This document shows, one piece after another, positions 1 to 10,962 of a stretch of 64,000 bases of DNA (the stretch's first letter is position 1; each line of letters starts with the position of its first letter). The position numbers were made by a program, and so were the translations under genes. The notes below the pieces were generated by a model. That model ran no database searches. It was given only the letters and a program-made list of their open reading frames with translations, and was not told the origin of the DNA. Source of the DNA: Dugong dugon (Eukaryota > Chordata > Mammalia > Sirenia > Dugongidae); the NCBI GenBank assembly GCA_030035585.1, contig CM057462.1:95749234-95813233 (forward strand), written 5' to 3'.

Positions 1-470
1 GTGATTGTTTTTAGCTGCATTTCTTTAATTACTTGAAAACTTTTAATATCTGTATAATACTCCATTCTGTCACTGATTATGATTTATTTAAACACTTCAA
101 TTATTAGGCATTTAAATTGCTTCAAGTTTTCCCATATGCAATGAACTTCTTTGCACATGATTCTTCTCAGAATACATCAAATTGGAATTATGGGCTAAAA
201 TTATGAAATTTTTAGAGGTTCATGGTACATGCTGCCAAACAACTTTCTAGAAAGGGTATACTAATTTTGACTCCCACCAACATTATATGAAAGTGCCTAT
301 TTCATTCTATTCTCACAACCATGGAATGTTATTTTTTTCAGATCTTTTCTAATATAAAAAGGTAAAAAATGCTTTCTTACCATTGCATTTTTTAATTACT
401 AGAGAGGCTGAACATTCTGCATACTTTTTAAGCCTTTTATGGTTCTTCAGTGACTTTTTTTTGTCCCTTT
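1..470 (-). repeat. old L1/HAL1-like LINE fragment
   Basis: AT-rich sequence whose wording around 235-300 (ACTCCCACCAACATTATATG, then a run reading roughly 'gagtgcctatttc') matches the antisense of the 3' part of old mammalian L1/HAL1 elements. It is heavily diverged, the subfamily is not assigned, and the 3' boundary is approximate. Confidence 0.45.
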
Positions 471-904
471 TTAAAAGTCTTAAGTTTCCCATTTCCTTGA
501 GAAAGACTCTAAGGAGCTAATCATGTGTTGGTGTTGTCAGCCCCAAGGCCATAACTTCAAGTAGCCACCATTTCTCTGGAAATACACACCAGACTCTTCA
601 CAAAAGAATATATTCCACCTGTCCAACATTCTTGGATGTCTTTTCTAGTATCTCTAATACCCCTCAGACTTAACTGACTTCTCCTTTCTTCTCTTGGTGC
701 TTACTGTTCTTCTACCATGGTATCTGGCCTTGCTCCTGGTTGGTTTGAAGTTGGACCCAGGCTCTCTTCAGTTTCTAACTTGAATTCCCTAACTATGTTC
801 TCATCTTCCCTGCCTGGGCTCAGGGACTCCCTAAACTGCTCATTGGAGAACATGCCTCCTGGTTTGACCAAGTTCTAAAGCCTCCCTTTGCTATACTCTG
901 TTCC

Positions 905-1062
905 TTTATGGCAGAGTGGTTAACTGTTTGGCTGCTAACCAAAAGGTCTGCAATTCGAATCCACCAGCGGCTCCTTGGAAACCCTATGGGGCAGTTCTAC
1001 TCTGTCCTACGGGGTCACTATGAGTTGGAATCGACTTGATGGCAACGGGTTTGGTTTTTTGG
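905..1062 (+). repeat. AfroSINE
   Basis: tRNA-like head with GAGTGGTTAACTG and B-box-like CAATTCGAATCC, then the body GGGGCAGTTCTACTCTGTCC and the RTE-like tail TGAGTTGGAATCGACTTGAT. It is followed by an AT-rich simple stretch with repeated TTACTAGATTT (1063-1160). Confidence 0.95.
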
Positions 1063-1453
1063 TCTATGTCTACTATATTACTAGATTTTTTTTTATGATA
1101 TTACTAGATTTACTATATTTAGTAAATATAATAAATTTAATTTACTATGTTACTAGATTTTTTCCAAGAAACTTGATTAGACCACAGGTAATTATGGTGC
1201 AAGTAATTATATTATCCACTCAGTGTAAGTTTGAAGAAAGAAACAAGTATCCTTCAGCATAACAAGTGCCTTCAAGTTGTTTTCCAAGAGAGCTGATGAG
1301 TTGTACTGGGACATTCACTGAGATGAGATATGCTGGGATATAGTTGTACTGGTCCCTTTTAAACCTATAGATCAGTACTTCTAAACCGTTTTTGTATTAT
1401 TCCTCCTCCCCTCACTCAGGGAGTCCTTTTAGACATTTTTTTCCCCAACCCCC

Positions 1454-1887
1454 TGTTATAGATTGAATTGTATCCCAGAAAAATACATGTAGTAAATCTT
1501 AACCCCTATACTTGTTGATGTGATCCCATTTGGGAATGGGATTTTCTTTGTTATGTTAATGAGGCCATATCAGTGTAGAGTATGTTTTAAACCAATCAAT
1601 TTTGAAACAGAAAAGAACAGATCAGGCACAGAAGAAAGCAGACACAGGGAGAAGACCAGTACTATCTGAAGACAATTGAGGCAGAGCACTCTACAAGCCT
1701 AGGAACTCCAAGGATGGCCAGCTAGAGAAGCTAAGGAAAGGATATTCCCCCAGAACCAACAGAAACTTCCTTTAAAGCCAGTGCCCTGAATTCAGTCTTC
1801 TAGTCTCCTAAACTGTGAGAAAATAAATTTCTGTAAAGCCATCCACTTGTAGTATTTCAGTTATAGCAGCACTAGATAACTAAGACA
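1454..1887 (+). repeat. MLT1-like LTR (ERVL-MaLR solo LTR)
   Basis: About 430 bp starting TGTTATAGATTGAATTG and ending in TAAGACA, with CTGTGAGAAAATAAATTTCT near the 3' end carrying the polyadenylation signal. This layout is typical of mammalian MLT1-family LTRs. No internal retroviral coding sequence is attached, so it looks like an ancient solo LTR. The subfamily is not resolved. Confidence 0.75.
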
Positions 1888-2109
1888 CCTCCCATGAAAT
1901 TTTAATATCACAGAAGTACTGTAAATCTTTTTTATGTACTATGTATATCTGTGTTCTTTATACATAAAAAGAGTAAGGTTTTTTTTTTTTGCCTCCTGCA
2001 AGAACCAATTTGACCCCCTTCAGGGTGATTCTGCCCTGGTCAAGACCCATGCTCTAGAGCTAGCTAGCTGTTGGAGTAATGCTTACTAACGCCAGTGGGG
2101 CACACAATG

Positions 2110-2350
2110 ATAATACAGGTACAGTATAAGAATGCAGTTGGAGTTGGAGTTGGTTTTCAGTGCCAGCTCCTCTACTTATTGTACAGCAACTTACCTGGAG
2201 CAGGTTATTCAACTTCACGAGGCTTCCGTTTCCTAAATGGTAAAATAGAAATAATAACAGCATGTACCTCAGAAAGATGTTTTTAGATTAGAGAACACAG
2301 TGCATGTAAGTATTGAGCACACAAAAGTGCTCTATATAAATTAACACTTA
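2110..2350 (+). repeat. MIR
   Basis: Diverged MIR: CCAGCTCCTCTACTTATTG, then GGCTTCCGTTTCCTAAATGG and the 3' portion with AGTATTGAGCACAC. Open frames on both strands here are incidental. Confidence 0.75.
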
Positions 2351-3049
2351 ATATTGTTGTTTGTATTCCTTGTAGTAAAATGCTACAGCTGGCTCAGCTT
2401 TAGATGCCTGATCAAACGCTTCCACTGTCTGTGTGAAAAGGTCTAGGATTTGGCCATGTGACTGCTCATAGTAAAGACAAATCACTAAATTCTCATACCA
2501 GTTGAGGAAAGCATTTGAGCAAGTGTGTATTCATTTGATTATGATTCTGTCTCCTGCCTTATTCCATTTTTAACAAGTATAATCCTTACGTAGAATATGC
2601 CTGATGTGACTATAAGGATGAAAACAAAGGGGAATTTTCCCATTTTCTGAGTCAACCGTATTATTACAGGAAGTCAGTTAAGTGGGGCATTAATTTTGGG
2701 TGATTGTTTAGGAACTGTAAGCAAAGATCCAGTTTGAAGAAAAAATTATCTATCAACCATGATGAAAAATATCCCCTGACAATGTTGCTGGACTGAATGG
2801 GATTTGTAAAGCAAGAAATACATGCATGTGGAATATATATGTGACCAGGGCAGATAAGCAGGGGCTTGTGAAGAGAAAGACAGAAAATACCTCTAATCCT
2901 GTGTACTTACTCAGAATGTCAGTATCCTTGATTCTACCCTGTGATAACTGACTTAAGTACATATTCCTCATTTTTGTGAAGGGAATGCCCAGCACACTGA
3001 AAAGCACAATGTAACAGGAATAACTCACCCAGTACAACCAGTAGCATCT

Positions 3050-3530
3050 TAGGGTTGGTGTCACCCAGTGTGGTAACTCATGGTGTTACCCACCCCCCAT
3101 GCTAATTACCACAATGCTGTAGCTAAAACACCAGAAAATTTGACAAAATCAGTGACTATAAAAACACTGGCAGCAATGAAGACAGGAGCTCATGCTTGTA
3201 GCGGAGGAAGACAAGATTACGTGATTCAGAGCCTCATTATAATTGAGTAATAATGTCAGCTCTGATCAGAGCACATTAGAAGGTTCAACACATAAATTAG
3301 CATAGAGTTTTATCCTTGCAGGTATGTTGATACATGTAAGCTGGGCTTACAAAAAAAAATTTTGTTGTTATAACTAACTACAGGGATATTTTTATAAAAA
3401 ACAATAGATTTCTGCGGAAACACTGCACAGAAATTTTGTAGACAGTCATTTTGGTGTCACCCCCTCTGACAGCGTCACCCAGTGCAGTCCGCGCCCTCCG
3501 CACCCTCTGAGTGACACCACTGAATACAAC
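3050..3530. mobile_element. candidate non-autonomous DNA transposon relic
   Basis: The ends carry related GTGTCACCC-rich motifs: GGTGTCACCCAGTGTGG at 3057-3073 and GGTGTCACCCCCTCTGACAG with CGTCACCCAGTGCAGTCCGC at about 3451-3490, closing on GTGACACCACTG. The interior is AT-rich. The pattern suggests termini of a DNA element, but I cannot assign a family or exact ends. Confidence 0.3.
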
Positions 3531-3569
3531 TGCAAGTTGGGATGAGGCCTACGGGGTTCATTATCGTGA

Positions 3570-3785
3570 AAAGAACATGGAGTCAAGAGGTCCTAAGTTT
3601 GAATCCTGGCTCCACCAGTTACTCTCTGTGGGAACTTGGCAATCACTGACCTCCCTCAGCTTTGCTTTCTTCACCTGTAATATGTAGTAATGCCTATTTG
3701 GGCCTAGGGTTCTGGTGATAATAATGCAGTATGTGTAAATCATAAAAGACAGTGTCTAGCTCATAGAAGGAGCCCAATAATATCT
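3570..3785 (+). repeat. MIR
   Basis: Near-complete MIR: TTTGAATCCTGGCTCCACCA, GGAACTTGGCAATCAC, CTTCACCTGTAATATG, and the tail GCTCATAGAAGGAGCCCAAT. Confidence 0.85.
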
Positions 3786-3864
3786 CCCCCTGCCCCTTTG
3801 AGATTTGCCTTTTTTCCTCCTTACAAACATGCACCAGGCCGATTGATGCTATTTGTCTCAAGAA

Positions 3865-4225
3865 GTAAGATGCTTCTTGACTTCTCGAAGCCTCAGCTTT
3901 GTCATCTGTAGAATGACAATGTTGTTGTTACCTGCCATCCAGTCTGTTTCAGCTGATAGCAACCCCACGTGACAGAGTAGAATTGCCCCATGGGGTTTTC
4001 TAGGTTGTAATCTTTATGGGAGCAGATCGCCAGGTCTTTCTCCCTCAGAGTTGCTGGGTGGGTTCAAACCGCCAACCTTTTAGTTAGCAGCTGAGTGCTT
4101 AACTGTTGCACCACCAGGGCTCCTTAAAATGGCAATAATAATATTTTTTTCTTAAAACTGCGAGTATTTGATAAGGTAATTCAGGTGAAACACTTAGATA
4201 GTTCCTGGAGTACAGAAGTATGTGC
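3865..4225 (+). repeat. MIR interrupted by an AfroSINE
   Basis: The MIR central core is at 3865-3920 (CCTCAGCTTTGTCATCTGTA) and its 3' part resumes at about 4126-4225 (ATGGCAATAATAATA through AGTATGTGCTCAGTG). The interruption is the SINE at 3921-4125, with near-identical flanks AATGACAAT and AATGGCAAT as a likely target-site duplication. Confidence 0.8.
3921..4125 (-). repeat. AfroSINE (long form)
   Basis: Antisense copy: GTTGTTGTTACCTGCCATCC tail end, GGGGTTTTCTAGGTTGTAAT, then the tRNA-like head GCTGAGTGCTTAACTG and CACCACCAGGGCTCCTT. Inserted in a MIR. Confidence 0.95.
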
Positions 4226-4769
4226 TCAGTGTACCATGCATGGCAGCATTTAGCCTATAGCATTAGACTAACAACTCCCAGGGAAATATTATAGATTTTT
4301 ATGTGCAGTAGTATGTATATATATATACATAGACATATATATACACATTTATAAGACATATTTTATATACCTAATGACAACTAGTTTATTTTATGCAAAA
4401 CTGTAACATTCTAAAATGTAGAGAAAAGTGAAAAAATAGAAAATTTTGTATGTAATAGCTTTCTTTGTAATAAATAATACTTTTCTCACAAACGTATCCT
4501 AAAATTTTTTTTAAACAAAGCTATGATTTAAAAAAAAGTAACGTTACTTTATTGAGCATCACTTTATTAAGCTAAGGTTCAGAAGGTCACAAGAATGTAA
4601 CTCACCTTCTCAAGTTAAGCTTACATGATATAATTCTTTCTACTGACCTAGGGAGAACCTGTCATCTTCTCTTTATGCTTCCTTCATGTGCTGAATGCAT
4701 GTGGTGTTGAGGGGAGCCTTAAAAAATATATTACATACTGTGACTATCAAACAAATTCTTCTTTTCTGT

Positions 4770-4880
4770 TAATGATAATGACTACCCTTTAGTAAGTATT
4801 TACTATGTGCCAGGCACTGCAGTTTACATATACTGGCATTTCTCCTTTATTCGCAAATCCTTGCAGTTATTGATTCTGTA
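4770..4880 (-). repeat. MIR fragment
   Basis: Antisense MIR 3' half, containing TTTACTATGTGCCAGGCACT. Confidence 0.75.
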
Positions 4881-5599
4881 GGAAAACAAAGTCCGGGATG
4901 ACATAAAAATACTTATAACATCAGTCCTCATTCTAACACTCCTCTTCCCAAGTTAACACTAATATCTATCCCCATCCATCACATTAGATCGGAGACAGTG
5001 TCTTCATAAACATCTGATTTTATGAACCATGGACATACAGTGCAAATATAGTGCATATTGTTGCAAAGTGGAATTGCCAACCTGAGAAAGGATATAGGAC
5101 TCCATGAAGTCAGTGAAAGCAATGATGTAAAGCTGCTTCAGTCACACTCAAAGTAATTGTCAATTAGTGGTTTAACAGAAATAAAACCATTGATAACTAA
5201 AGAAGACAAAAAAGAAAGCTTACCTTGTAGCCACTTCAAAAGAAAATCAAGAGAGGCCCTCAGGAAAATTTATAAAACTCTCAATTCTACAATAATGGCC
5301 TACTTTATGACGATTCAAAGCTAAATGTGAACCAAGGATGGTGTATAGGCTTAATACACAATTTTACCTGAAAAATATGTCCTTCCCCCAAATATCAACA
5401 CAAATCATTTTTGTTCATTCCAAGAACTCATTAATTGTGATTATAGCCTAAATTTTGTTTGTAAGTTTAGTTTATGACAAGTTAAAGTACCAATCAAACC
5501 TTTTTATCAGTATATACCATGAAATTTTAGTACCTGTTAAAAACACACTCATTTTAAGTGACTTTTTTCTGGCACTGACTACCCTCAGGTAACAAAGAC

Positions 5600-5765
5600 C
5601 TCCCATATAATCTCATTTAATCTTCAAAACATCTGCAGAAGGTGCTATCTCCATTTTACAAGTGACGAAGCTGAAACTCAAAAAGTTAGGCAATTTGCCC
5701 AAGGTCACACAGTAAATGATAAAGTCAGGATTCAAATGTAATTCAATCTGATTGCAAAATTCCTT
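5600..5765 (-). repeat. MIR
   Basis: Antisense MIR core: CTCCATTTTACAAGTGACGA, then TTTGCCCAAGGTCACACAGT and AGGATTCAAATG. Confidence 0.85.
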
Positions 5766-6229
5766 ATCACTACAGTTTACAAAATATACTCCATAAATAA
5801 GTATAGAATTAAGTATAATTTACCTTTTCAGTAGTTTTAACTAATATGATTCACTTTTTAAGAAAAAGCTAACCTAATATCTACTTTCTGCTGCTTCATA
5901 CAACTACATGCATTTCTTCTCTCTCTTTTTTTTTTTTTTTTTTTAATGCCTCCTGAGACTTTCTGTTGCTTCCATCTGTTAGTTCCATCTCCTGCATTCT
6001 CATCGCTGGCATGAGGGTCATTGGCCTCCCATCTGCAGTAGGCCTGCTTGGGTGGGCAGTTGATTGAGTTGACAAAAAGTAAAAATGATTTTCTAAGAAA
6101 ACAGAGTTTTTCTCTCTTGCTGTTTGTACTTCAGATCATGCTTCCAGGATGACAGAAAGTAAAACAATGTAACTCTCCTGATACCTTGCATTAGTAAATA
6201 CAGGTCATCCCTATAGTCTGATACAGGTT

Positions 6230-6350
6230 GGTAGTACTGATATTATTGTCCAAATGTTATGTGGATGCAGCTCGAATAACTGACTTGCTCTAGGTCAGGC
6301 GCTGGATAAGAAGCAGTCAAGACTGAAGCCCATACCTTCTGACACAATCC
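6230..6350 (-). repeat. possible MIR fragment
   Basis: Weak antisense MIR pattern: TATTATTGTCC, ACTTGCTCTAGGTCAGG and GACTGAAGCCCATACC. Highly diverged. Confidence 0.4.
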
Positions 6351-6384
6351 TAGATTCTTTCCTGTAACAGCAAAAGAGAATAAT

Positions 6385-6570
6385 TGAAAGTATGGGTCAC
6401 TTGCTATCTGAATTTGAGCAAGATTCTTAAGATCTCTAAGATTCTCATCAGAAAGAAAGGGGTGTTAAAAATAGCATTTACTTGGTGAGGTTGTGAGAAT
6501 TAAAGGAAATAATACATACAAAGCATTGCACAGGGTCTGGCGCAAAGTTAGGACACAGTAATTCATAGCT
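6385..6570 (+). repeat. MIR
   Basis: MIR 3' half: GAGCAAGATTCTTAAGATC, GGTTGTGAGAATTAAAGG, ACAAAGCATTGCACAGGGTC. Confidence 0.75.
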
Positions 6571-6578
6571 ATTCAACC

Positions 6579-6712
6579 AAAAAAATAAGCTAAATCCATT
6601 GCCATTGAGCTGATTCTGACTTGTAGCAACCTTATAGGACAGAGTAGAACTGCCCCATAGGGTTTCATAGGCTGTAATCTTTATGGAAGCAAATTGCCAG
6701 GTCTTTTCTCCT
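6579..6712 (-). repeat. AfroSINE, head deleted, plus pyrimidine tract
   Basis: The antisense body CATTGCCATTGAGCTGATTC ... GCTGTAATCTTTATGG ends abruptly at the AGGTCTTTT region without the tRNA-like head. It runs into a polypyrimidine stretch (6710-6770, CTCCTCTTTTTCCTC-like). Truncation inside the element is seen directly. Confidence 0.9.
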
Positions 6713-6848
6713 CTTTTTCCTCTTTTTTTTTTCTTTTCTTTCCATTTCTCTTCTAAAACCTCTCTTTCTCCCTTAAATATTTTACGCATACAAACAAACT
6801 ATCTGTACTCTATGCCTGCATTTGCATTTCAATTGACTACTCAAGAAA

Positions 6849-7007
6849 GGGGCCCTGGTGGCACAGAGGTTAAGTATTTGTTTGGCTGCTAACCAAAAGG
6901 TTGGCAGTTCATATCCACCAGCCACTCCTTGGAAACCCTATAGGACAGCTCAGCTCTGTCCTATAGAGTTGCTATGAGTCAGAATCGACTCAATGGCAAT
7001 GGGTTTT
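6849..7007 (+). repeat. AfroSINE
   Basis: GGCCCTGGTGGCACAGAGG head, GGCTGCTAACCAAAAGGTTG, body CTCAGCTCTGTCCTATAGAG, tail AGTCAGAATCGACTCAATGG. Confidence 0.95.
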
Positions 7008-7123
7008 TACTCGTGAAATGTTACCACAAATTAATGACCTCCTTTTTTAAAATGTTATACTGTTATTAAGGATTTAAATGTTTTTAGCCTCAGGTTGTAT
7101 ACGTGGTTTTTTGTGACTTTTTA

Positions 7124-7302
7124 ATTGTTGTTGTTGGGTGCCATCATATCAATCCCAACTCATAGTGACATGTGACAGAGTAGAACTGCCCCATAGGGTT
7201 TTCTTGGCTGTAACCTTTACAGAAGCAGATCACCAGGTCTTTCTCCCACGGAGCCCACTGGGTGGGTTTGAACCGCCAACCATTGTGCTACCAGGGCTCC
7301 TT
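7124..7302 (-). repeat. AfroSINE with internal deletion in the head
   Basis: Antisense copy from GTTGTTGTTGGGTGCC to CCAGGGCTCCTTG. CCGCCAACC joins directly to ATTGTGCTACCAGG, so about 25 bp around the A-box/anticodon-like region is missing compared with complete neighbours. Confidence 0.92.
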
Positions 7303-7579
7303 GTTTGGTAATTAGAGTCACAGAAAGCTGCCTTTCAGAAAACATACAATCACTCACTGGTGACTCCCTGTGCCTTTTTCCATTCCTCAAAACTCCCTAT
7401 GTGTACTTGGAATTGCTTTCTAGAACCCTGAAATTGTATTTTGTCAAAAGTCCACAAATTAATGGCTGCAACTCATAGGTTTTTTTTTTTTGGTGGGTGG
7501 CGGGTGTTACCACATACATGCTATCAGATGTCCAACATAAGTCACTTCTGACGTCTGTACTTCCCGAGCAAGGCAGGTA

Positions 7580-7825
7580 AGAGTGTGGTTTCTGAAGTCA
7601 GACTGTCCTGGGTTTACATACCAGTTCTGTTCTTATTACTTACTCGCTGGGTAACTGTAGGCAAAGCTGCTGAAAGAACCTCCGTTTTCTCATGTATAAA
7701 ATAAGGATAATAATAGTACTTACCTTACAGGGCTATTGTTGTAATTAAGAGTTAATACGAGTAAAGCGCCTCGAATAATTCTTGGTTTGCAGTAAGAACT
7801 TTAGAAGTTTTAGTTGCTGTTGCTG
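7580..7825 (+). repeat. MIR
   Basis: Full-length-like MIR: GTGTGGTTTCTGAAGTCAGA, TGTCCTGGGTTTACATACC, TTTTCTCATGTATAAAATAA, GTAAAGCGCCTCGAATAATT. Confidence 0.85.
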
Positions 7826-7831
7826 CTACTG

Positions 7832-8000
7832 TGGAGCCCTGGTGGCACAGTGGTTAAGAGCTCAGCTGCTAACCAAAAGGTTGACAGTTCAAATCCACCA
7901 GCTGCTCCTGGTAAACCCTATGGGACAGTTCTACTATGTCCTATAGGGTCACTGTGAATCATAATCAAGTTGATGGTAACGGGTATGGTTTTTTTGGTAA
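7832..8000 (+). repeat. AfroSINE
   Basis: GGAGCCCTGGTGGCACAGTG head, GCTAACCAAAAGGTTGACAG, then the short-form body and an eroded tail AATCATAATCAAGTTGATGG. Confidence 0.95.
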
Positions 8001-8019
8001 CTGCTGTTCTTGTTGAGTT

Positions 8020-8120
8020 TAGAGACCTAGGATTGAATTTCAGCTTTGTTACTTACTAGCAGAGTGACCTTGGACTAATGAAATAATTACACTGAACCTG
8101 TTCATCCTTTCAACTTATGA
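8020..8120 (+). repeat. MIR fragment
   Basis: TAGGATTGAATTTCAGC, then TTACTTACTAGCAGAGTGAC and CTTGGACTAATG resemble the MIR core. Confidence 0.55.
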
Positions 8121-8514
8121 AAAACATAAAGCCATGTTAATGTTTGATATTAGATGTTATTGAGGGAAAAACATAAAAGCCACAGTAATAAATGTAATCT
8201 CTGCTCTGAATTCTTTACAGGTGATTATTGGCAGTAATAATACAATAATGATAATATTAAACTATTATCTAGCTTCATATAATGCTTTATCTTTCATTTG
8301 TAGATAATACTATATCCTCTTCCGTACTATAACTCTACAAAAGAAGGAACATGTATCATACATTTCTGTGTATTCCTCAATCCCAAGCACAAGGCTTATC
8401 ATAGCAGGAACTCACATTTGAATAAATCAAAAAACAAACTTGCATTCAACCACCTTTTATCCCTTATTTGTCCCAGTATTGTATCAAGCAATTTAAACAG
8501 GTGTAGTAGCTTCC

Positions 8515-8872
8515 TGTGAGGGCAATGGTGGTTCAGTGGTAGAATTCTCTCCTTCCACATGGGAGACCCAGGTTTGATTCCTGACCAGTGCACCTCATGC
8601 ACGGTCACCACCTGTCTGTCAGTGGAGGCTTACGTGTTGATATGATGCTGAATAGGTTTCAGTGAAGCTTCAGGACTAAGACAGACTAGGAAGAAAGACT
8701 TGGCAATCTACTTCTGAAAATCAGTCAGTGAAAAGCCTATGGATCCCAATGATCTCATTGACAACCAATGAGGGATGGCACAGGACCAGGCAACATTTAG
8801 TTCCATTGTACACAGGGTCATCAGGGGTTAGGGCCTGCTCAATGGCAGTCAACAACAGCAACAGTAACCACC
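8515..8872 (+). repeat. tRNA-Gly-derived SINE with RTE tail
   Basis: The head resembles tRNA-Gly: A-box TGGTTCAGTGG at 8529-8539 and B-box-like GGTTTGATTCC at 8571-8581. The middle contains GAAGAAAGACTTGGCAATC. The 3' end GATGGCACAGGACCAGGCAA ... AACAACAGCAAC matches the 3' terminus of the RTE LINE copies in this window. It is therefore a composite SINE that probably used RTE machinery (inference). A second copy lies at 15681-16021 on the other strand. Confidence 0.88.
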
Positions 8873-9104
8873 TATGTGATACCTGAAATATTAAGAATGT
8901 GCGCATAGAATCCTTTGTTCATATGATAGCAGGATTTTAGTGATGGAAGGAACCTAAAAATTCTAGTCTGTCTGCATGCTTAGATTAAAATTCTGTTTGT
9001 GGTATCATCTCCCTTCCTTTTCTTACCTAAAAACCCGTTCAACTTCAAAGCACCAACTAATCCAACAGCCTCAATAAAGCGTGCCCTGACAAAGTAACAG
9101 TAAC

Positions 9105-9345
9105 AAAAGTAATAATAATAATAACATGTTTTTTTCGTGCATCCTATGTTAAGGACTTACAGATGTTAACCCCATTTGATGTGTACTCCAAGCTTTTGAG
9201 GCAGGAACTATTATTATCCCCATGTTAAGGCTGAGGAAGCTGAGTCCAGAGACTTGTGCATCGTCATACAGCATGTAAGTGGAGAAGCCGGGTATATACA
9301 GCTTCAGAGCCCAAGCTTTCTGTTCTTAAATTATGTGACAGCATC
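9105..9345 (-). repeat. MIR
   Basis: Antisense MIR: TATTATTATCCCCATGTTAA, GGCTGAGGAAGCTGAG, ACAGCATGTAAGTGGAG and CAGAGCCCAAGCT. Confidence 0.8.
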
Positions 9346-9654
9346 CCCTATGACACTCATTTGACAATCTCACAGCCAAATAATCTCATAGTGCTGTCAC
9401 TTGAACTATTGTCTTAAGCTCTTGTTTACATGATTTTATTGTTATTTAGTTTTCCGCATGTTTATGTTTTATTTTCTGGAAGTTTACTCATTTGTGTCCC
9501 TGTCTATGTCTTGTATATAGCAGAGACCAAGTAAAAAAATCAGAAGATATTTTCCCAATCCTCCAGTGAAAGGGTATGGTTTCAAGACTGTTTATTTCTC
9601 CGTTAGAAAGTTGTTCCTCATGTTTGAGTTTTTGTAAATGTCTCTAAACAATGT

Positions 9655-9790
9655 AAAATCATGGAATCCTACAATGTAGAAATTGCATTTTATGGTTGAG
9701 AGAACCTAAGGTTAACTGAGTTGCCCAAGGTCACAAAGCTATTAACTTGCAGATCCATGGCGTTGAACCCTGGTCCCCTGAGTCACTGTC
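9655..9790 (-). repeat. MIR fragment
   Basis: Antisense MIR core: GAGTTGCCCAAGGTCACAAA, GTTGAACCCTGGTCCCCTGA. Confidence 0.75.
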
Positions 9791-10124
9791 TGGTAATATT
9801 ATTTCAGATATATGAAAACAGTTTCCAGGCCCCAGGCCCCTCTTAGTCCTCTTAGGACATGATGTTCGATTTCTTACCATCTTAGTCACTCTTCTGGTTT
9901 CTGTCCAGCTTTCCAGTAAGCCAATTAAACAAAGATTCTCAAAGCTACCGCGGGGCAGCGGTGGGGGGCGGAGGCAGGGAACAGAAACATTCCTTCATTA
10001 CTAATAGCATTCTAATTGAGTATAATCTTCATGTAGAATCTGGAGTTCTTGGCAATCAAAAAGTAATATTTTTGTTTGGTCATCCCACTCTGTAGGAATA
10101 TAACTATATCCTAAGGAAATAATT

Positions 10125-10295
10125 GGAAACCCTGGTGCCATAGTGGTTAAGTGCTACGGCTGCTAACCAAAAGGTCGGTGGGTTGAATCCAACAGGCGCT
10201 CCTTGGAAGCTCTATGGGGCAGTTCTACTCTGTCCTATAGGGTCACTATGAGTCAGAATCGACTTGACAGCAATGGGTTTTTTTTTTTTTAAATT
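10125..10295 (+). repeat. AfroSINE with target-site duplication
   Basis: GGAAACCCTGGTGCCATAGT head, GCTGCTAACCAAAAGGTCGG, and tail AGTCAGAATCGACTTGACAG ending in a T run. AAATAATT at 10117-10124 is repeated at 10296-10303. Confidence 0.96.
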
Positions 10296-10498
10296 AAATA
10301 ATTAAAAAGAAAAATCAGACCAGTTGATACAAAGATGGATTTAGAATTATTACTATCTAGAAATGACCCAAGGCCAACATTTCGAAAATGTTTGTAGAAT
10401 AATATAAAGGTGTTGAAAATGATCATTATAGCAATAAGGAAAATGATGAAATAAGTGAAAAAAGGTAAAATACAGAACACATTTTAATTACAATATAT

Positions 10499-10695
10499 TG
10501 TTGTGTGCCATCAAGTCGATTCCTAGTCATAGCAACCCTGTAGAACAGAACTGCCCGAGAGGATTTCCTAGGCTGTAATCTTTACGGGAAGAGATCACTA
10601 GGTCTTTTTTCTTGCAGAATGGCTGGTGGATTTGAATTACCAACCTTTCAGTTAGCAGCCAAGCACTTAACCACTGTACCACCAGGGCTCCTTGC
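10499..10695 (-). repeat. AfroSINE (long form)
   Basis: Antisense copy from TTGTTGTGTGCCATCAAGTC through GGCTGTAATCTTTACGG to ACCACCAGGGCTCCTTG. Confidence 0.95.
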
Positions 10696-10752
10696 AATGC
10701 ATACAGATGTGAAGAAATTAAAGTTGTAAATGGAAGGCCCTTTAAGATAAAA

Positions 10753-10962
10753 AGATCCTGGTGTGACGCAAATGGTTTGCTCTTGGCTACTGAGAGGTTG
10801 GTGGTTCAAACCTATCCAGCGGCACCACGGAAGAAAGACCTGGCAATCTGCTTGCTTAAAGATTACAGCCAAGAAAACCCTATGGAGTTCAGTCCTACTC
10901 TATAACACGTGGAGTCGCCGTGAGTCAGAATCAACTCAATGATGAGTTTGGTTTTTTGTTTA
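10753..10962 (+). repeat. AfroSINE (long form, variant head)
   Basis: GATCCTGGTGTGACGCAAAT head, GGTTGGTGGTTCAAACC, the AAGAAAGACCTGGCAATCTG insert, and tail GAGTCAGAATCAACTC. Lies 58 bp from an oppositely oriented copy. Confidence 0.92.

Noticed and set aside
7832..8000. tRNA genes
   Set aside because: The tRNA-like A and B boxes across the window belong to SINE heads, with no intact cloverleaf and with SINE bodies attached.
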